A stretch of 64,000 nt of DNA from Laspinema sp. D2d (GCF_025370755.1 NZ_JAMXFC010000017.1:64376-128375), one strand, 5' to 3'. Positions 35,417 through 45,206 are shown, numbered from the stretch's first letter. Notes: a model not told the origin generated them from the sequence alone. Numbers and translations: made by a program.

Positions 35417-36208
35417 CTAAGGGGTTACTGCCAAAAATAGGGCAATTTCTGCACCGGATGGGGTGAGGTTAAAATGTAATACCCGCGATCGCACCCCCCG
35501 ATTTTCTAGCCGCTGTAAATTAAATCTTCGGGTTAAATCTAAGAGCCCCGTAACTAATCGTCGGGGTGCAGGGCGATCGTTCACCCAGACGGCAGGGGAA
35601 AGCAGTTGTAATTGTTGACCCTCAATGACATGGATGCCGGTTTCTACAGTTAAGGTTAGGAAGTCATCATATCCCCGTTCTTGTATTTTAGTTTGGAATC
35701 GGACTCGGTTATTCGATAAAAAAGTGACTTGGCGATCAACCAGGGTATAACGGGTCGCAATTTGTTGAATTAAGGGAGAATCAAATAAGCTTAAAGCGAA
35801 AGTTTGCATTTGATTATAAAGTTCGGGGGACTGCAAGGCGGTATTGATATCAGCCTCGGTTACGGCAACGCGAACTGCCGCTTGTAAGGGTTTTTGCAAT
35901 CCCCGAATGGGTCGATTTCCAGAACCCCGTCCTAACTCTCTAAGATTGACATCAATAGCGTCGGTTTCTATTTCTAAAATATCGAGTCTTAACCCGGGGA
36001 TTAATGACAATCCCCGCCCTGCAATTCGCAGGCGCTCAACTTTTCCATCAAGTAATTGATAGCTGGGGCTGTTATCAATCCGGACTTCCAGTTGTTCTGC
36101 TCCTGAGAGGCGATCGCGAATCGTTTGTTCCGCTAAAGTATCTAAGGCAATCCCAGCAGGAGAAACTAAAGTAAGCAGACTGGTAAGCAAAAGGGTCAAA
36201 AATTCCAT
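35417..36208 (-). CDS. DUF2993 (LmeA-like) protein, copy 2
   Basis: The protein has 263 residues with a hydrophobic N terminus (EFLTLLLTSLLTLVSPAGI) that almost mirrors the first copy. The segments AEQLEVRIDNSPSYQLL, RLRIAGRGLSLI, EIETDAIDVNLREL, VTEADINTAL and VRFQTKIQER repeat the first copy's design with moderate identity, so the two are old paralogs. The end is strand-rich, with a VRSRVLHFNLTPSGAEIALFL tail equivalent to the first copy's FKFELSPDRLEIAAFI. Periplasmic or envelope lipid binding is the family-level guess. Confidence 0.88.
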   Translation of the reverse strand: MEFLTLLLTSLLTLVSPAGIALDTLAEQTIRDRLSGAEQLEVRIDNSPSYQLLDGKVERLRIAGRGLSLIPGLRLDILEIETDAIDVNLRELGRGSGNRPIRGLQKPLQAAVRVAVTEADINTALQSPELYNQMQTFALSLFDSPLIQQIATRYTLVDRQVTFLSNNRVRFQTKIQERGYDDFLTLTVETGIHVIEGQQLQLLSPAVWVNDRPAPRRLVTGLLDLTRRFNLQRLENRGVRSRVLHFNLTPSGAEIALFLAVTP

Positions 36209-36285
36209 TCAGGTTTGATAAGAGAGGGGAGGATTGTTGATCGCTGTTTCTATCGCGAGTCTGAATTACGATCGCCCGACAATTT

Positions 36286-36343
36286 AGGAGTGGGAGTATC
36301 TGGCTTCTGCCACAGCAGGAGGGAGCAAGACCCTCCCACTCCT
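36286..36343. repeat. 11-bp inverted repeat element
   Basis: AGGAGTGGGAG (36286-36296) and CTCCCACTCCT (36333-36343) are perfect inverted copies around 36 bases. It lies upstream of the DUF2993 copy 2 start and downstream of proS. It resembles other dispersed G/C-rich palindromes of this genome. Confidence 0.45.
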
Positions 36344-36459
36344 GGGGCGGATTTTCCCTAGGGTTGCAAAGCAGTCAGGTTCTTTATGTCATCTAGGAAA
36401 CGGTTTTTACTCCGTTTTCTGGAGTCACTAACGGACTTTTTAAACCATCTGTCCTCATG

Positions 36460-38277
36460 TTACCTAACTGCCGAAGACAAAGCCTCTTCAATCCAGGTTT
36501 TCAGGGTAGCTGCGACTTCAGGGATGGCAATTTCATGGGAGGTTTTAGTAGCGCGTTCCACTACTTCTACTTTACCGGCTTTGAGAGAACGACCCGTCAC
36601 AATTCGATAGGGAATCCCCACCAAATCGGCATCTTTAAATTTGACCCCGGCTCGTTCTTCTCGGTCATCTAACAGGGTTTCGATGCCGACGGCATTGAGT
36701 TCGGTGTAGAGGTTTTCTGCAACTTCCACCTGTTCAGCATCGGAAATATTGGGAATGCAAATAATGGCATGATAGGGAGCGATCGCCACGGGCCAAATGA
36801 TGCCATCTTTATCATAAGATTGCTCGACGGCTGCCTGAGCTAATCGAGAAACCCCAACGCCATAGCATCCCATTACTAACGGGACATTATCCCCTTGTTC
36901 ATTGGTATAGGTTGCGCCCAAGGCTTGGGAATATTTAGTCCCCAGTTGGAAGATGTGACCGACTTCAATGCCTCTTGCACTTTTGAGGAGTTGACTCGGG
37001 TCATGAACTGCCCGATCGCCTGCTTGGGATTTGCGTAAATCAACAATGCGATCGCTTAAAGCAAACTGTTCCCCCCAATTAGCACCGACAACATGATAGC
37101 CGCTTTCATTAGCCCCAGTGACAAAATTCTTTAACTCCACCACGGTGCGATCGGCAAATCTTAAAAATTCGGGTTGCAACTGTTCTGCTGGGGTGATATA
37201 ATTATCCGCTAAATCTGGACCAATATATCCTAAAGGTAAAGGTTTCAGGGTTAATTGTTGTTGCACCTGTTCCGAGGGAATATCAACGGCAATAATTGCA
37301 TTCCCACCATAATTGGAGGCCAGTTTTGCCAACTCATTATAGAGTTTCACTTCATTGACTTCTAAATCCCCACGAATACTCACCAAGACCAACACCATTC
37401 TCCCATTGTCATAGACAACTCGATAAATGATGTTCTTGACCACTTCCGTGGGAGAACAATTGAGGAATTGACAGAGTTTATCAATGGTATTGGTGTTAGG
37501 GGTTTCTCGCTTTTCATAGAGAACAAAAGCACTGGGTTTGGCATCAGCAGGTAAAGAGGTTGCTTTTTCCACGTTGGCCGCATATTTGCCATCTTCGGTA
37601 TAAAGAACTTCATCCTCTCCCGCTTCGGCCAAGATCATAAATTCCTGAGATGCCGCCCCACCAATGGCCCCGGAATCGGCTTGAACCGCTCGAAATTCTA
37701 AGCCACAACGGCGAAAAATATTGCTATAAGCCCAGTCCATATCCGCATAAGTTTTCTGTAAACTGGCTTCGTCAGCATGGAAAGAATAGCCATCTTTCAT
37801 GATAAATTCTCGTCCGCGCATTAATCCAAAGCGGGGACGAATTTCATCGCGAAATTTCGTTTGAATTTGATACAAATGGGTAGGAAGTTGACGATAAGAC
37901 CGAATCATATCCCGGGCGATCGCCGTGATGATTTCTTCATGAGTCGGTCCTAAACCCATTTCTCGTTCCTGGCGATCGGTGAGGGCAAACATAATCCCTT
38001 CTGCCTTGGTGTATGTCTCCCACCGTCCTGACTCTTGCCATAACTCCGCCGGTTGCAGTTGCGGCAACAAGCATTCTTGAGCCCCGGTGGCGTCCATTTC
38101 CTCCCGGACAATGTTGGAGACTTTTTTGAGAACTCGCCACATTAAGGGCAGATAAGCATAAACCCCACTGGCAATCCGACGGATATAACCCGCCCGTAAC
38201 AGGAGTTTATGACTGGGAATTTCCGCTTCTGCGGGGTCTTCACGGAGGGTAACAAACAGCATTTGTGATAGGCGCAT
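36460..38277 (-). CDS. proS: Prolyl-tRNA synthetase (bacterial type with editing insertion)
   Basis: It attaches proline to tRNA-Pro. The 605 residues start at ATG 38277 after AAAGGAAA. The class II motifs are visible: [16 protein letters not shown] for motif 1, [17 protein letters not shown] for motif 2 (~140) and [17 protein letters not shown] for motif 3 (~440). Residues ~225-405 form the YbaK-like insertion that removes misloaded alanine, and residues ~470 onward the anticodon-binding domain with AIICIPNIS. The length is typical of the bacterial ProS. It is divergent from the NfeD-like gene. Confidence 0.97.
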   Translation of the reverse strand: MRLSQMLFVTLREDPAEAEIPSHKLLLRAGYIRRIASGVYAYLPLMWRVLKKVSNIVREEMDATGAQECLLPQLQPAELWQESGRWETYTKAEGIMFALTDRQEREMGLGPTHEEIITAIARDMIRSYRQLPTHLYQIQTKFRDEIRPRFGLMRGREFIMKDGYSFHADEASLQKTYADMDWAYSNIFRRCGLEFRAVQADSGAIGGAASQEFMILAEAGEDEVLYTEDGKYAANVEKATSLPADAKPSAFVLYEKRETPNTNTIDKLCQFLNCSPTEVVKNIIYRVVYDNGRMVLVLVSIRGDLEVNEVKLYNELAKLASNYGGNAIIAVDIPSEQVQQQLTLKPLPLGYIGPDLADNYITPAEQLQPEFLRFADRTVVELKNFVTGANESGYHVVGANWGEQFALSDRIVDLRKSQAGDRAVHDPSQLLKSARGIEVGHIFQLGTKYSQALGATYTNEQGDNVPLVMGCYGVGVSRLAQAAVEQSYDKDGIIWPVAIAPYHAIICIPNISDAEQVEVAENLYTELNAVGIETLLDDREERAGVKFKDADLVGIPYRIVTGRSLKAGKVEVVERATKTSHEIAIPEVAATLKTWIEEALSSAVR

Positions 38278-38541
38278 CACGGTTTCCTTTTTTTAGACTT
38301 AGGGAGAGTATTATCTCAGAAAAAGTGGGGCGATTTCCCACAACTCCGGCGCAATTCTAGCGAATTTTCCTGATTGCAGGCCAATTCCACGATACCAGAC
38401 TCTCGAAGAAATTACCTCAATCCCTAGATGCGGCAATCTTACCGATCACAAATTTTCGTAACAAAACTGGACGTTGGGATTTTTTTTTGCGACAATTAAC
38501 AGAGTCTGAACCCTTAATATGCAGACCAGGCTATTAAAATC

Positions 38542-39129
38542 ATGCCTATTTATCTTTTTTGTTTCGGTATTGGGGGGCTTTTTGTCCTGTTCGCCACGAT
38601 TGGAGGACTCGACGGTGCAGATTTCGGGGTAGCCTTTGATGCGGACCTGGCAATTGCTGATCACTCTCAAAAGTTAGACCAGTTGAAACGGGGAAGTTGG
38701 CTCAAGCGCCTTTTTATCTTACCGTTTTTTAGTCTAAAATTTTGGACCTTCGGGAGTTGTTTTTTTGGATTAACCGGATTGGTCTTAAATTGGCTACGCC
38801 CGGAAATGCCTCCGGATCAGGTGGCGAAACTGGCTGCGGGAATGGGAATTTTTTGTGGCACTACGATGGTCTGGATACTCAGAAGTCTCGGGCAACGCCC
38901 TGCCAATAGTCTCACTCGTTCTAGCGATTTAGTCGGACTTTCGGCGATGGTCCTCTTGCCTTTTAATTGTGAAAGCAAGGGCAAGGTTCGGGTGAATATT
39001 AAAGGGGCAAATGTGGAGTTTATGGCCTTTACGGATGAACCCCGATCTTTTAATAAAGGAGACCGAGTTTTGATTGTGGGCCTTAAAAATAATCGTCTGT
39101 GGGTGGTTTCCGACGACTCCACGGAGTGA
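38542..39129 (+). CDS. NfeD/OB-fold-type membrane protein next to flotillins
   Basis: The protein has 195 residues with three or four hydrophobic segments (IYLFCFGIGGLFVLFATIGG; a central FGSCFFGLTGLVLNWL; and a GMGIFCGTTMVWIL helix). A C-terminal domain of ~60 residues (GKVRVNIKGANVEF...KGDRVLIVGLKNNRLWV) has the NfeD OB-fold strand pattern. NfeD proteins are usually encoded beside flotillin/stomatin genes and support their membrane assemblies; here two flotillin-like genes follow. The start is ATG 38542. The role is inferred from fold and context. Confidence 0.75.
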   Translation: MPIYLFCFGIGGLFVLFATIGGLDGADFGVAFDADLAIADHSQKLDQLKRGSWLKRLFILPFFSLKFWTFGSCFFGLTGLVLNWLRPEMPPDQVAKLAAGMGIFCGTTMVWILRSLGQRPANSLTRSSDLVGLSAMVLLPFNCESKGKVRVNIKGANVEFMAFTDEPRSFNKGDRVLIVGLKNNRLWVVSDDSTE

Positions 39130-39236
39130 CTCAAACCCCAAGAATTTAATGAAATAACGGCGCTATTTTCTTCTAACTGGATGGCCTCCTTGAAGCCGAT
39201 TTTTTAGTTTACTCAATCTGACAGGAAACCAACGCT

Positions 39237-40670
39237 ATGCAACTGATTGTTCAAGCCTCAGTCCCGAGTCATAAGACGACGAATTCTGAAGTGGCGATCG
39301 CCAAAAAACCCAAAGAGGAACTCTCCACCCTCCAAATTGCTCAAATCGATCCGTTCCCGGCGACGCCTCAAGCGAGTACGACTGATCGATTAATTTCAAT
39401 TGGGGGAACGATTGGGTTATCAATTTTGGGGTTTCTGATATTTTTATGGATTTTAAATCAAATCCTCTGTATCTGTAAACCTAATGAAATTTTAATTTTA
39501 TCGGGGTTAAAACGAAAAACCAAAGAGGGTCATGAATTAGGATATCGAGTCACCCGCCATCGCACCATTTGTATTCCCATTTTGGAAACGGTTAAGCGGA
39601 TGGATTTGACCACCATGCCAGTGCCGGTAGAGGTAAAAAATGCGTATGCTAAAGGGGGAACTCCGCTGAATATTCAAGCGATCGCTAATGTGAAAATTTC
39701 TAGTAATCCGGAAATCGTCGGCAATGCGATCGAACGCTTTTTGGACCGCGATCGCCAGGAAATTGTTCGAGTCGCCCGAGAAACCCTAGAAGGCAACCTG
39801 CGCGGCGTGGTTGCCACCTTAACCCCGGAAGAACTTAACGAAGATCGCCTACGGTTTGCTGAACGAATTACGGATGATGTGCAGGATGATTTGCAACGGT
39901 TGGGGTTAGAAATTGATACGTTGAAAATCCAAAGTGTCTCCGATGATGTAGACTATCTGAGTTCCATCGGACGCCGCCAAATTGCCGCGATCGTCCGGGA
40001 TGCGGAAATTGCCGAATCCAATGCCTTGGCTGAAGCGGAAGCCGTAGAAGCCCAAAGTGAGCAAGAGTCTGAAGTCGCCAAAACCCTCGCCCGGACTGCG
40101 ATTGAGGAAAAAAATAACGAACTTCGGAAGATCAAAGCTGAACTCGATCAACAGGCGCGATCGGAAGAAGAACGCACCAAAGCGGCAGCACAAGAAGCCC
40201 GAGCACGTGCCGAACAACTGCTACAAAGTATCCGCGCGGACCTGGAACGCCTCCGCCTAGAAGCCGATGAAGTCCTCCCGGCAGAAGCAGCAAGAGCAGC
40301 CAAAGAGTTGCGATCGCGCGGGGAAGCTGCTGCATTTGAGGAAAATGCCAAAGCTGCCGCACAAGTCAACGATCTGTTTACCGAAATTTGGCGAGAAACC
40401 GGCGCGGATGCCGCAGAAGTCTTCTTAATCCAACAGATTGAAATGGTTCTACGAGAAGTCGCCAATATTACCCAGCGGGTTCACATTGATCGGATCAATG
40501 TGATTGACAATGGCGACGGAAAGGCGATCGCCAGTTTAGTCAATGCCTATCCTGAAATCGTCGGACAATTCCTCGATCGCGTCGATCGCACCCTCGGCAT
40601 TGATATCATCGGCACCCTAAACCGGAGTAATGGAGACAAACCGGAAGTGTCTACGGTGGAGAGAGTGTAG
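39237..40670 (+). CDS. Flotillin-like SPFH-domain protein, first copy
   Basis: The protein has 477 residues. A polar N-terminal stretch of ~48 residues precedes one membrane helix (~49-76). Then comes the flotillin-type CKPNEILILSG, an SPFH/band-7 domain (~80-260: VEVKNAYAKGG, RETLEGNLRGVVATLTPEELN) and a long coiled coil rich in Ala/Glu/Lys (~250-385). The C-terminal part has AAEVFLIQQIEMVLREV. Flotillins form oligomeric scaffolds in membrane microdomains. It starts at ATG 39237 and the partner gene follows after a 299-base gap with a minisatellite. Confidence 0.9.
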   Translation: MQLIVQASVPSHKTTNSEVAIAKKPKEELSTLQIAQIDPFPATPQASTTDRLISIGGTIGLSILGFLIFLWILNQILCICKPNEILILSGLKRKTKEGHELGYRVTRHRTICIPILETVKRMDLTTMPVPVEVKNAYAKGGTPLNIQAIANVKISSNPEIVGNAIERFLDRDRQEIVRVARETLEGNLRGVVATLTPEELNEDRLRFAERITDDVQDDLQRLGLEIDTLKIQSVSDDVDYLSSIGRRQIAAIVRDAEIAESNALAEAEAVEAQSEQESEVAKTLARTAIEEKNNELRKIKAELDQQARSEEERTKAAAQEARARAEQLLQSIRADLERLRLEADEVLPAEAARAAKELRSRGEAAAFEENAKAAAQVNDLFTEIWRETGADAAEVFLIQQIEMVLREVANITQRVHIDRINVIDNGDGKAIASLVNAYPEIVGQFLDRVDRTLGIDIIGTLNRSNGDKPEVSTVERV

Positions 40671-40671
40671 A

Positions 40672-40788
40672 GGGGAGATGGGGGAGATGGGGGAGATGGG
40701 GGAGATGGGGGAGATGGGGGAGATGGGGGAGATGGGGAGGATGGGGAGGATGGGGGAGATGGGGAGGATGGGGAGGATGGGGGAGATG
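40672..40788 (+). repeat. 9-bp minisatellite, 13 units, between the two flotillin genes
   Basis: Thirteen consecutive units of GGGGAGATG (nine copies) or GGGAGGATG (four copies) start 2 bases after the flotillin-1 stop codon at 40668-40670. A partial unit follows to 40,794, and degenerate copies recur at 40,866-40,885. Runs of four G every nine bases give G-quadruplex potential. Read as codons, a unit is three residues in any frame, so chance ORFs through it are artefacts. Confidence 0.9.
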
Positions 40789-40807
40789 GGGAGAATACAC
40801 TTCCGGT

Positions 40808-40831
40808 CCCCTCCCCTTGGCAAGGGGAGGG
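40808..40831. repeat. Short palindrome CCCTCCCCTT/AAGGGGAGGG
   Basis: CCCTCCCCTT (40808-40817) pairs with AAGGGGAGGG (40822-40831) around a 4-base loop, followed by GTTAGGGTGGGG. The same type of element, CCCCTTCCCT/AGGGAAGGGG, occurs at 54,961-54,983. It is a dispersed intergenic element seen widely in cyanobacteria. Confidence 0.6.
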
Positions 40832-40969
40832 TTAGGGTGGGGTCCAATCCCCACGGGATTAAAAGATGGGGGAGATGGGGAAGTGACCCATTGTGCTATT
40901 GACCCTTGTTAACGCTATCTCCAGTCCCCTCCCCAAAACAAATGACAAACGATAAATTAGGAGATCTAA

Positions 40970-42568
40970 ATGGAAGTTATTCTAGGATTACTAGCAATTT
41001 TAGGTGCGGCGGGTGGTGCGGGTGCACTGGTGATTAATAATCTGTATTACATTTGTCAACCCAGTGAAGTGCTAATTTTTGCAGGGAGTGCACGTCCCCT
41101 GGACGATAATCGCATGGTAGGATATCGTTTAGTCAAAGGAGGCAGTAGTATTCGCCTCCCCTTGTTGGAACGTGCCTACCGCATGGATCTCACTAACATG
41201 ATCATTGAACTGCGGGTTACGAATGCCTACTCTAAAGGTGGTATTCCGTTGAAAGTAGAAGGGGTGGCGAATATTAAAATAGCCGGAACGGAACCCACTA
41301 TTCATAATGCGATCGAGCGGTTACTCGGCAAAACTCGCAAAGAAATTGAGAAAATCGCCCAAGAAACCCTAGAAGGAAATTTGCGGGGTGTTTTGGCTTC
41401 TTTAACTCCACAACAGATTAATGAAGATAAAATTGCCTTTGCCAAAAGTTTATTAGAGGAAGCGGAGGACGATTTAGAAAAGTTAGGCTTAGTGTTGGAT
41501 AACCTCCAAATCCAAAATATCTCTGATGATGTGCGGTATTTGGATTCCATCGGACGGAAACAGCGGGCAGAATTGGTCCGAGATGCTCGGATTGCAGAAG
41601 CAAAAGCTAAAGCCCAGTCTGTGATTCGTACAGCGGAAAATGATCAAAAAACTGCCATCAAGCGCATTGGTAGCCAAGTGGAAATCACTCGGGCAGAAGC
41701 CAATCGACGCATTCAAGATGCGAAGACTATTCGAGCTGCATTAGTGGCGGAAGTTGAAGCGGAAATCGGGTCAGAAGTGGCACGAACTCAGGCGGATGTC
41801 GCTGTACAAACTGAGCGAATTAAGCAAGTGGAACAACAGTTACAAGCGGATGTAGTTGCACCGGCTGAGGCACAATGTAAACGGGCGATCGCTGAAGCAA
41901 AAGGGAAGGCATCTACCATTATTGAAGATGGAAAAGCTCAGGCAATGGGGACAAAACGCCTTGCGGAATCCTGGAGATCTGCGGGGCCCGCAGCGCGTGA
42001 GATTTTCTTGTTGCAAAAGCTGGAACCCCTCCTCAAAACAATGGTTTCTACGGTTCCCGATGTGAGAATACAAAATCTGACCTCTATCGATACCACCAAT
42101 GGGAATACTGCCGCAAAAATGGCGTCATTTATCGAGCAGTTGCGGGCGAGTACCGGGGTAGATGTGGCAGGAGTTGTGCGAAATTTCGGGTCTGGGGACA
42201 GAACTGAGGCGCAAGCGTTTAGTCCCGCTAATCCTCCTAAGTTGCCGGATACACCCCTTCTTTCCACCGCAGCACCCGTCGCACAAAAGGTCCCGGGGAC
42301 GAAGACAACGAGTGCAAAACAAGCGGTGACTCCGATGAATGCCTTGTATGCCGAGATACAGGCATTTTTAGAAAACCTCTCCCAGGGAAATCCTTCTTCT
42401 GCCGTCGCGGAACGGGCGATCGAGCAGCATATTAATTTCAATCCTAAGCTGAAAAAACAGTTACAGCGACTGAAGGAACTCGGAGGAAGCGAGGCAGTCC
42501 GTGCCGTATTTGACCATCCCAGCATTCAGGTTCCCACCGGCATGATTGAAGTCTGGATTGACAAGTAA
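40970..42568 (+). CDS. Flotillin-like SPFH-domain protein, second copy
   Basis: The protein has 532 residues. A membrane helix opens the chain (VILGLLAILGAAGGAGALVI), followed by ICQPSEVLIFAG, an SPFH domain (~30-215, with VTNAYSKGGIPLKV and QETLEGNLRGVLASLTPQQIN) and an Ala/Glu-rich coiled coil (~215-360). It resembles copy 1 throughout. Residues ~400-532 form an extra tail: a Pro/Thr linker and a helical end (MNALYAEIQAFLENLSQGN... VPTGMIEVWIDK) not seen in copy 1. It starts at ATG 40970 with AGGAG about 9 bases upstream. Confidence 0.9.
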   Translation: MEVILGLLAILGAAGGAGALVINNLYYICQPSEVLIFAGSARPLDDNRMVGYRLVKGGSSIRLPLLERAYRMDLTNMIIELRVTNAYSKGGIPLKVEGVANIKIAGTEPTIHNAIERLLGKTRKEIEKIAQETLEGNLRGVLASLTPQQINEDKIAFAKSLLEEAEDDLEKLGLVLDNLQIQNISDDVRYLDSIGRKQRAELVRDARIAEAKAKAQSVIRTAENDQKTAIKRIGSQVEITRAEANRRIQDAKTIRAALVAEVEAEIGSEVARTQADVAVQTERIKQVEQQLQADVVAPAEAQCKRAIAEAKGKASTIIEDGKAQAMGTKRLAESWRSAGPAAREIFLLQKLEPLLKTMVSTVPDVRIQNLTSIDTTNGNTAAKMASFIEQLRASTGVDVAGVVRNFGSGDRTEAQAFSPANPPKLPDTPLLSTAAPVAQKVPGTKTTSAKQAVTPMNALYAEIQAFLENLSQGNPSSAVAERAIEQHINFNPKLKKQLQRLKELGGSEAVRAVFDHPSIQVPTGMIEVWIDK

Positions 42569-42603
42569 TCCAGAGGAATATTAAGCCAAGAAACGACTGA
42601 GAT

Positions 42604-42673
42604 CGTTACTAAAAATAGGGGTAAAAAGTTGATATTTTTGTTCCTAGTAACGACTTCAATCGTGGGATTGAAG
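42604..42673 (-). terminator. Two tandem hairpins after the acetoacetate-decarboxylase-like gene
   Basis: CGTTACTA (42604-42611) pairs with TAGTAACG (42645-42652), and CTTCAATC (42654-42661) pairs with GATTGAAG (42666-42673) around 4 bases. They lie between the flotillin-2 stop and the convergent minus-strand gene, the inner one directly behind the latter's stop. Confidence 0.45.
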
Positions 42674-42674
42674 G

Positions 42675-43337
42675 CTAGGCTGTAGCATAAGGGGTGGCAG
42701 TTGCTCTTTCTTTAATGACTTTCGGTGCACCGGCAACCAATCTTAAATCTTCACAAGAAAAGGTTAGATAAGGTTGGGTCAAGTTCAACAGGGCAAATGG
42801 ACTCTCCGGGGGGATGACCAATCTACTTTTAACTAACCCGATCGCCGAGGTGAATTCCCCCGGAAACAAGAGTAAATTAGACCCTAGGGTACTAAAGCTT
42901 GGGAAGGTAAATGGGATAGGCAACCGGAAGGTTTTTAGACTATAATTAAGACTACAGAGGAGGCGATCGTCTTGTCGAACCATCACGCGATCGCCCTCGT
43001 CTTTTTCCCAGGTAAAGTCTGCTAATTCTTTCGGCAATCCCCAAATTTCTCGACCCCCCGCAACGGAATCGGTATGATCCACATAAATATGAGAAATCCA
43101 TGCGCCGAACTGCATTCCGCAACGCACTAATGCAGAAACCACAATTAATTCATTATATAAGAAAGTTGACCCGGCCCCATATTGAGCACAATAAACTCCT
43201 CCCAAAGTTTTTCCGGGAAAAACCTCCACAATCGCCAAATCTGAGGGAACGAGCGATCGCACTCGATGAGTATCAAGGGGATGGAGAGTTTGCACGGCAC
43301 GGCCTTTAAGCGTCCAAGGTGCAGGGGGGTAAGGCAT
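42675..43337 (-). CDS. Acetoacetate decarboxylase-like family protein
   Basis: The start at ATG 43337 is set by GGAG 8 bases upstream; about 220 residues follow. The fold pattern of the acetoacetate decarboxylase-like family is visible: MPYPPAPWTLKG, FPGKTLGGVYCAQYG, LIVVSALVRCGMQFGAWISHIYVD and GREIWGLPKELADFTWE. The catalytic Lys of true acetoacetate decarboxylase lies in a segment I cannot align with certainty (GLPKELA). Related proteins in cyanobacteria are of unknown substrate. It is a cytosolic, stand-alone gene. Confidence 0.8.
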   Translation of the reverse strand: MPYPPAPWTLKGRAVQTLHPLDTHRVRSLVPSDLAIVEVFPGKTLGGVYCAQYGAGSTFLYNELIVVSALVRCGMQFGAWISHIYVDHTDSVAGGREIWGLPKELADFTWEKDEGDRVMVRQDDRLLCSLNYSLKTFRLPIPFTFPSFSTLGSNLLLFPGEFTSAIGLVKSRLVIPPESPFALLNLTQPYLTFSCEDLRLVAGAPKVIKERATATPYATA

Positions 43338-43688
43338 AAGTATTGCTCCAATGATTAGGCTCGACAAATCGGCTCAATCCAGCTTCGATTTACCTTAGCA
43401 TAGCTTCCCCCCAAGGTGTCTCTATCTAACGATATAAGTGAGTCAAATTTGGGGACGAGATTGATGCGATCAGTCCAATCCAAACCCTTCCACAGGAGTT
43501 GTTTTTTATTAATTTTCATTTTAAATCATACCCGAGGTAGATCCCCTTGTCTCAAAAATCGTTAAAATTTATAGAGTATTGGGATTAAAAATCTCTTCGA
43601 TAAAACTCTATAAAGCCCGACGGTATGTAGTGTTATAGGTTTTATCTTTTCTAAAAACATTCATTTAAACCTTGAGTTTTGTATCATC
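43338..43688. other. 351-base divergent control region upstream of malQ
   Basis: It is AT-rich with no HIP1 site in its right half, consistent with promoters for the minus-strand gene and for malQ. The last ~100 bases contain TTTTATC- and TATAGG-type stretches but no confident -35/-10 pair. No ORF above noise is present. Confidence 0.4.
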
Positions 43689-45206
43689 ATGTCTTTTCCT
43701 AGAAGTAGCGGTATTTTACTGCATCCGACCTCCTTTCCCAGTCGATTTGGCATCGGAGATTTTGGGTCTGAAGCCTATCAATTTATTGATTTTTTGGCTG
43801 AAAGTGGTCAACAACTCTGGCAAGTCTTGCCCTTGAGTCCAACAGGATATGGCAATTCCCCTTATATGTCCTATTCGGCTTTTGCGGGAAATCCGATGTT
43901 AATTTGTCCTGAATATTTGCAAAAAAAAGGGTGGCTTACTGAGGAAGATTTAGCCCAAATCCCCGATTTTCCCAAGGGTTATGTTGACTTTGAGAAAGTC
44001 ATTCCGGTTAAGATGAAGTGGCTAGAAACCGCCTATGAAAATTTTCAAATCCATGCCACGGCTGAACAGCATCAGCAACTCCAAAACTTTGGCGATCGCA
44101 CCGCCTATTGGATTGAAGATTATGCCTTATTTATGGCCCTCAAAGAAAAACATCATAGCGCTGCTTGGAACTCCTGGGAACCGCTAGAAGTTCGCAACCA
44201 CCAACCGGAAGCCTTAGAAATTGTCCGCCAAGAACTCAGCGATCGCATTAAGTTTTATAAGTTCTTGCAATTTGAATTTGACCAGCAATGGCAAGCCTTA
44301 AAAGAGTATGCCAATCAAAAAAATGTGCAGATTGTTGGTGATATTCCCATTTATGTCGCCCATGATAGCGCCGATGTTTGGGCCAATTCTGACCTATTTT
44401 ATTTAGACGAAGAAACCGGAGAAACCTCCCTCATGGCGGGAGTTCCGCCGGATTATTTTGCCCCGGAAACTGGGCAACTTTGGGGAAATCCAGTTTATAA
44501 TTGGGAGAAGTTAAAAGAAACTGAATTTGAATGGTGGGTTGAACGGTTTAGAACAACCTTTGATGCCGTTAACTTATTAAGAATTGACCATTTTCGAGGC
44601 TTTGAAGCCTTTTGGGCCGTTCCCAGAGGGGAAACCACCGCTAAACATGGACAATGGTTAAAAGGCCCGGGAATAGAATTTTTTGAAGTCATTAGCAAGA
44701 AATTAGGCAAATTACCCATTATTGCCGAAGATTTGGGACTGATTACCGCCGAAGTTGATGCACTGCGAGAGCATTTTGATTTTCCCGGCATGAAAATTTT
44801 ACAATTTGCCTTTGAGTCCAATCCCGAACTCCATTTTCTGCCTCATAACTACAAAAATCAAAATTGTGTTGTTTATCCAGGAACCCATGACAATGATACA
44901 ACGGTGGGATGGTATCAACAATTGCCCCCAGAACCCAAAGAAAAATTATGGCGTTATTTAGATAAACCACAATCGGCAGAAAAGGAAATTAATTGGGAGT
45001 TAATCCGCTTAGGATGGAGTACCATCGCCAATCAAGCGATTGTGCAACTCCAAGATGTTTTAGGATTAGGAAACGAAGCGCGCATGAATGCACCCGGTAA
45101 ATCCGAAGGGAATTGGTCCTGGCGTTACCAACCGGAAGATTTATCCCCAGAAATTCGCAGTCGCCTCAAAAGCTTAACGGAGATTTACCACCGCCTCCCT
45201 GAATAA
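43689..45206 (+). CDS. malQ: 4-alpha-glucanotransferase (amylomaltase)
   Basis: This GH77 enzyme transfers alpha-1,4-glucan chains between maltodextrins in glycogen breakdown. The 505 residues are typical. Visible signatures are SSGILLHPTSFPSRFGIGDFG at the start, the catalytic Asp in LLRIDHFRGFEAFWAVP near 300, the acid Glu in IIAEDLG near 346, and TVGWYQ preceded by GTHDNDT near 398. It starts at ATG 43689. A hairpin-forming stretch at ~45,235-45,275 (CCATC/GATGG inside a CCCCC/GGGGG stem) follows the stop. Confidence 0.96.
   Translation: MSFPRSSGILLHPTSFPSRFGIGDFGSEAYQFIDFLAESGQQLWQVLPLSPTGYGNSPYMSYSAFAGNPMLICPEYLQKKGWLTEEDLAQIPDFPKGYVDFEKVIPVKMKWLETAYENFQIHATAEQHQQLQNFGDRTAYWIEDYALFMALKEKHHSAAWNSWEPLEVRNHQPEALEIVRQELSDRIKFYKFLQFEFDQQWQALKEYANQKNVQIVGDIPIYVAHDSADVWANSDLFYLDEETGETSLMAGVPPDYFAPETGQLWGNPVYNWEKLKETEFEWWVERFRTTFDAVNLLRIDHFRGFEAFWAVPRGETTAKHGQWLKGPGIEFFEVISKKLGKLPIIAEDLGLITAEVDALREHFDFPGMKILQFAFESNPELHFLPHNYKNQNCVVYPGTHDNDTTVGWYQQLPPEPKEKLWRYLDKPQSAEKEINWELIRLGWSTIANQAIVQLQDVLGLGNEARMNAPGKSEGNWSWRYQPEDLSPEIRSRLKSLTEIYHRLPE

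Noticed and set aside
40617..40902. Open frames on both strands through the 9-bp minisatellite (Met-Gly-Glu and His-Leu-Pro repeats).
   Set aside because: They arise only because the unit length is a multiple of three and contains no stop; they have no start context or other protein character.
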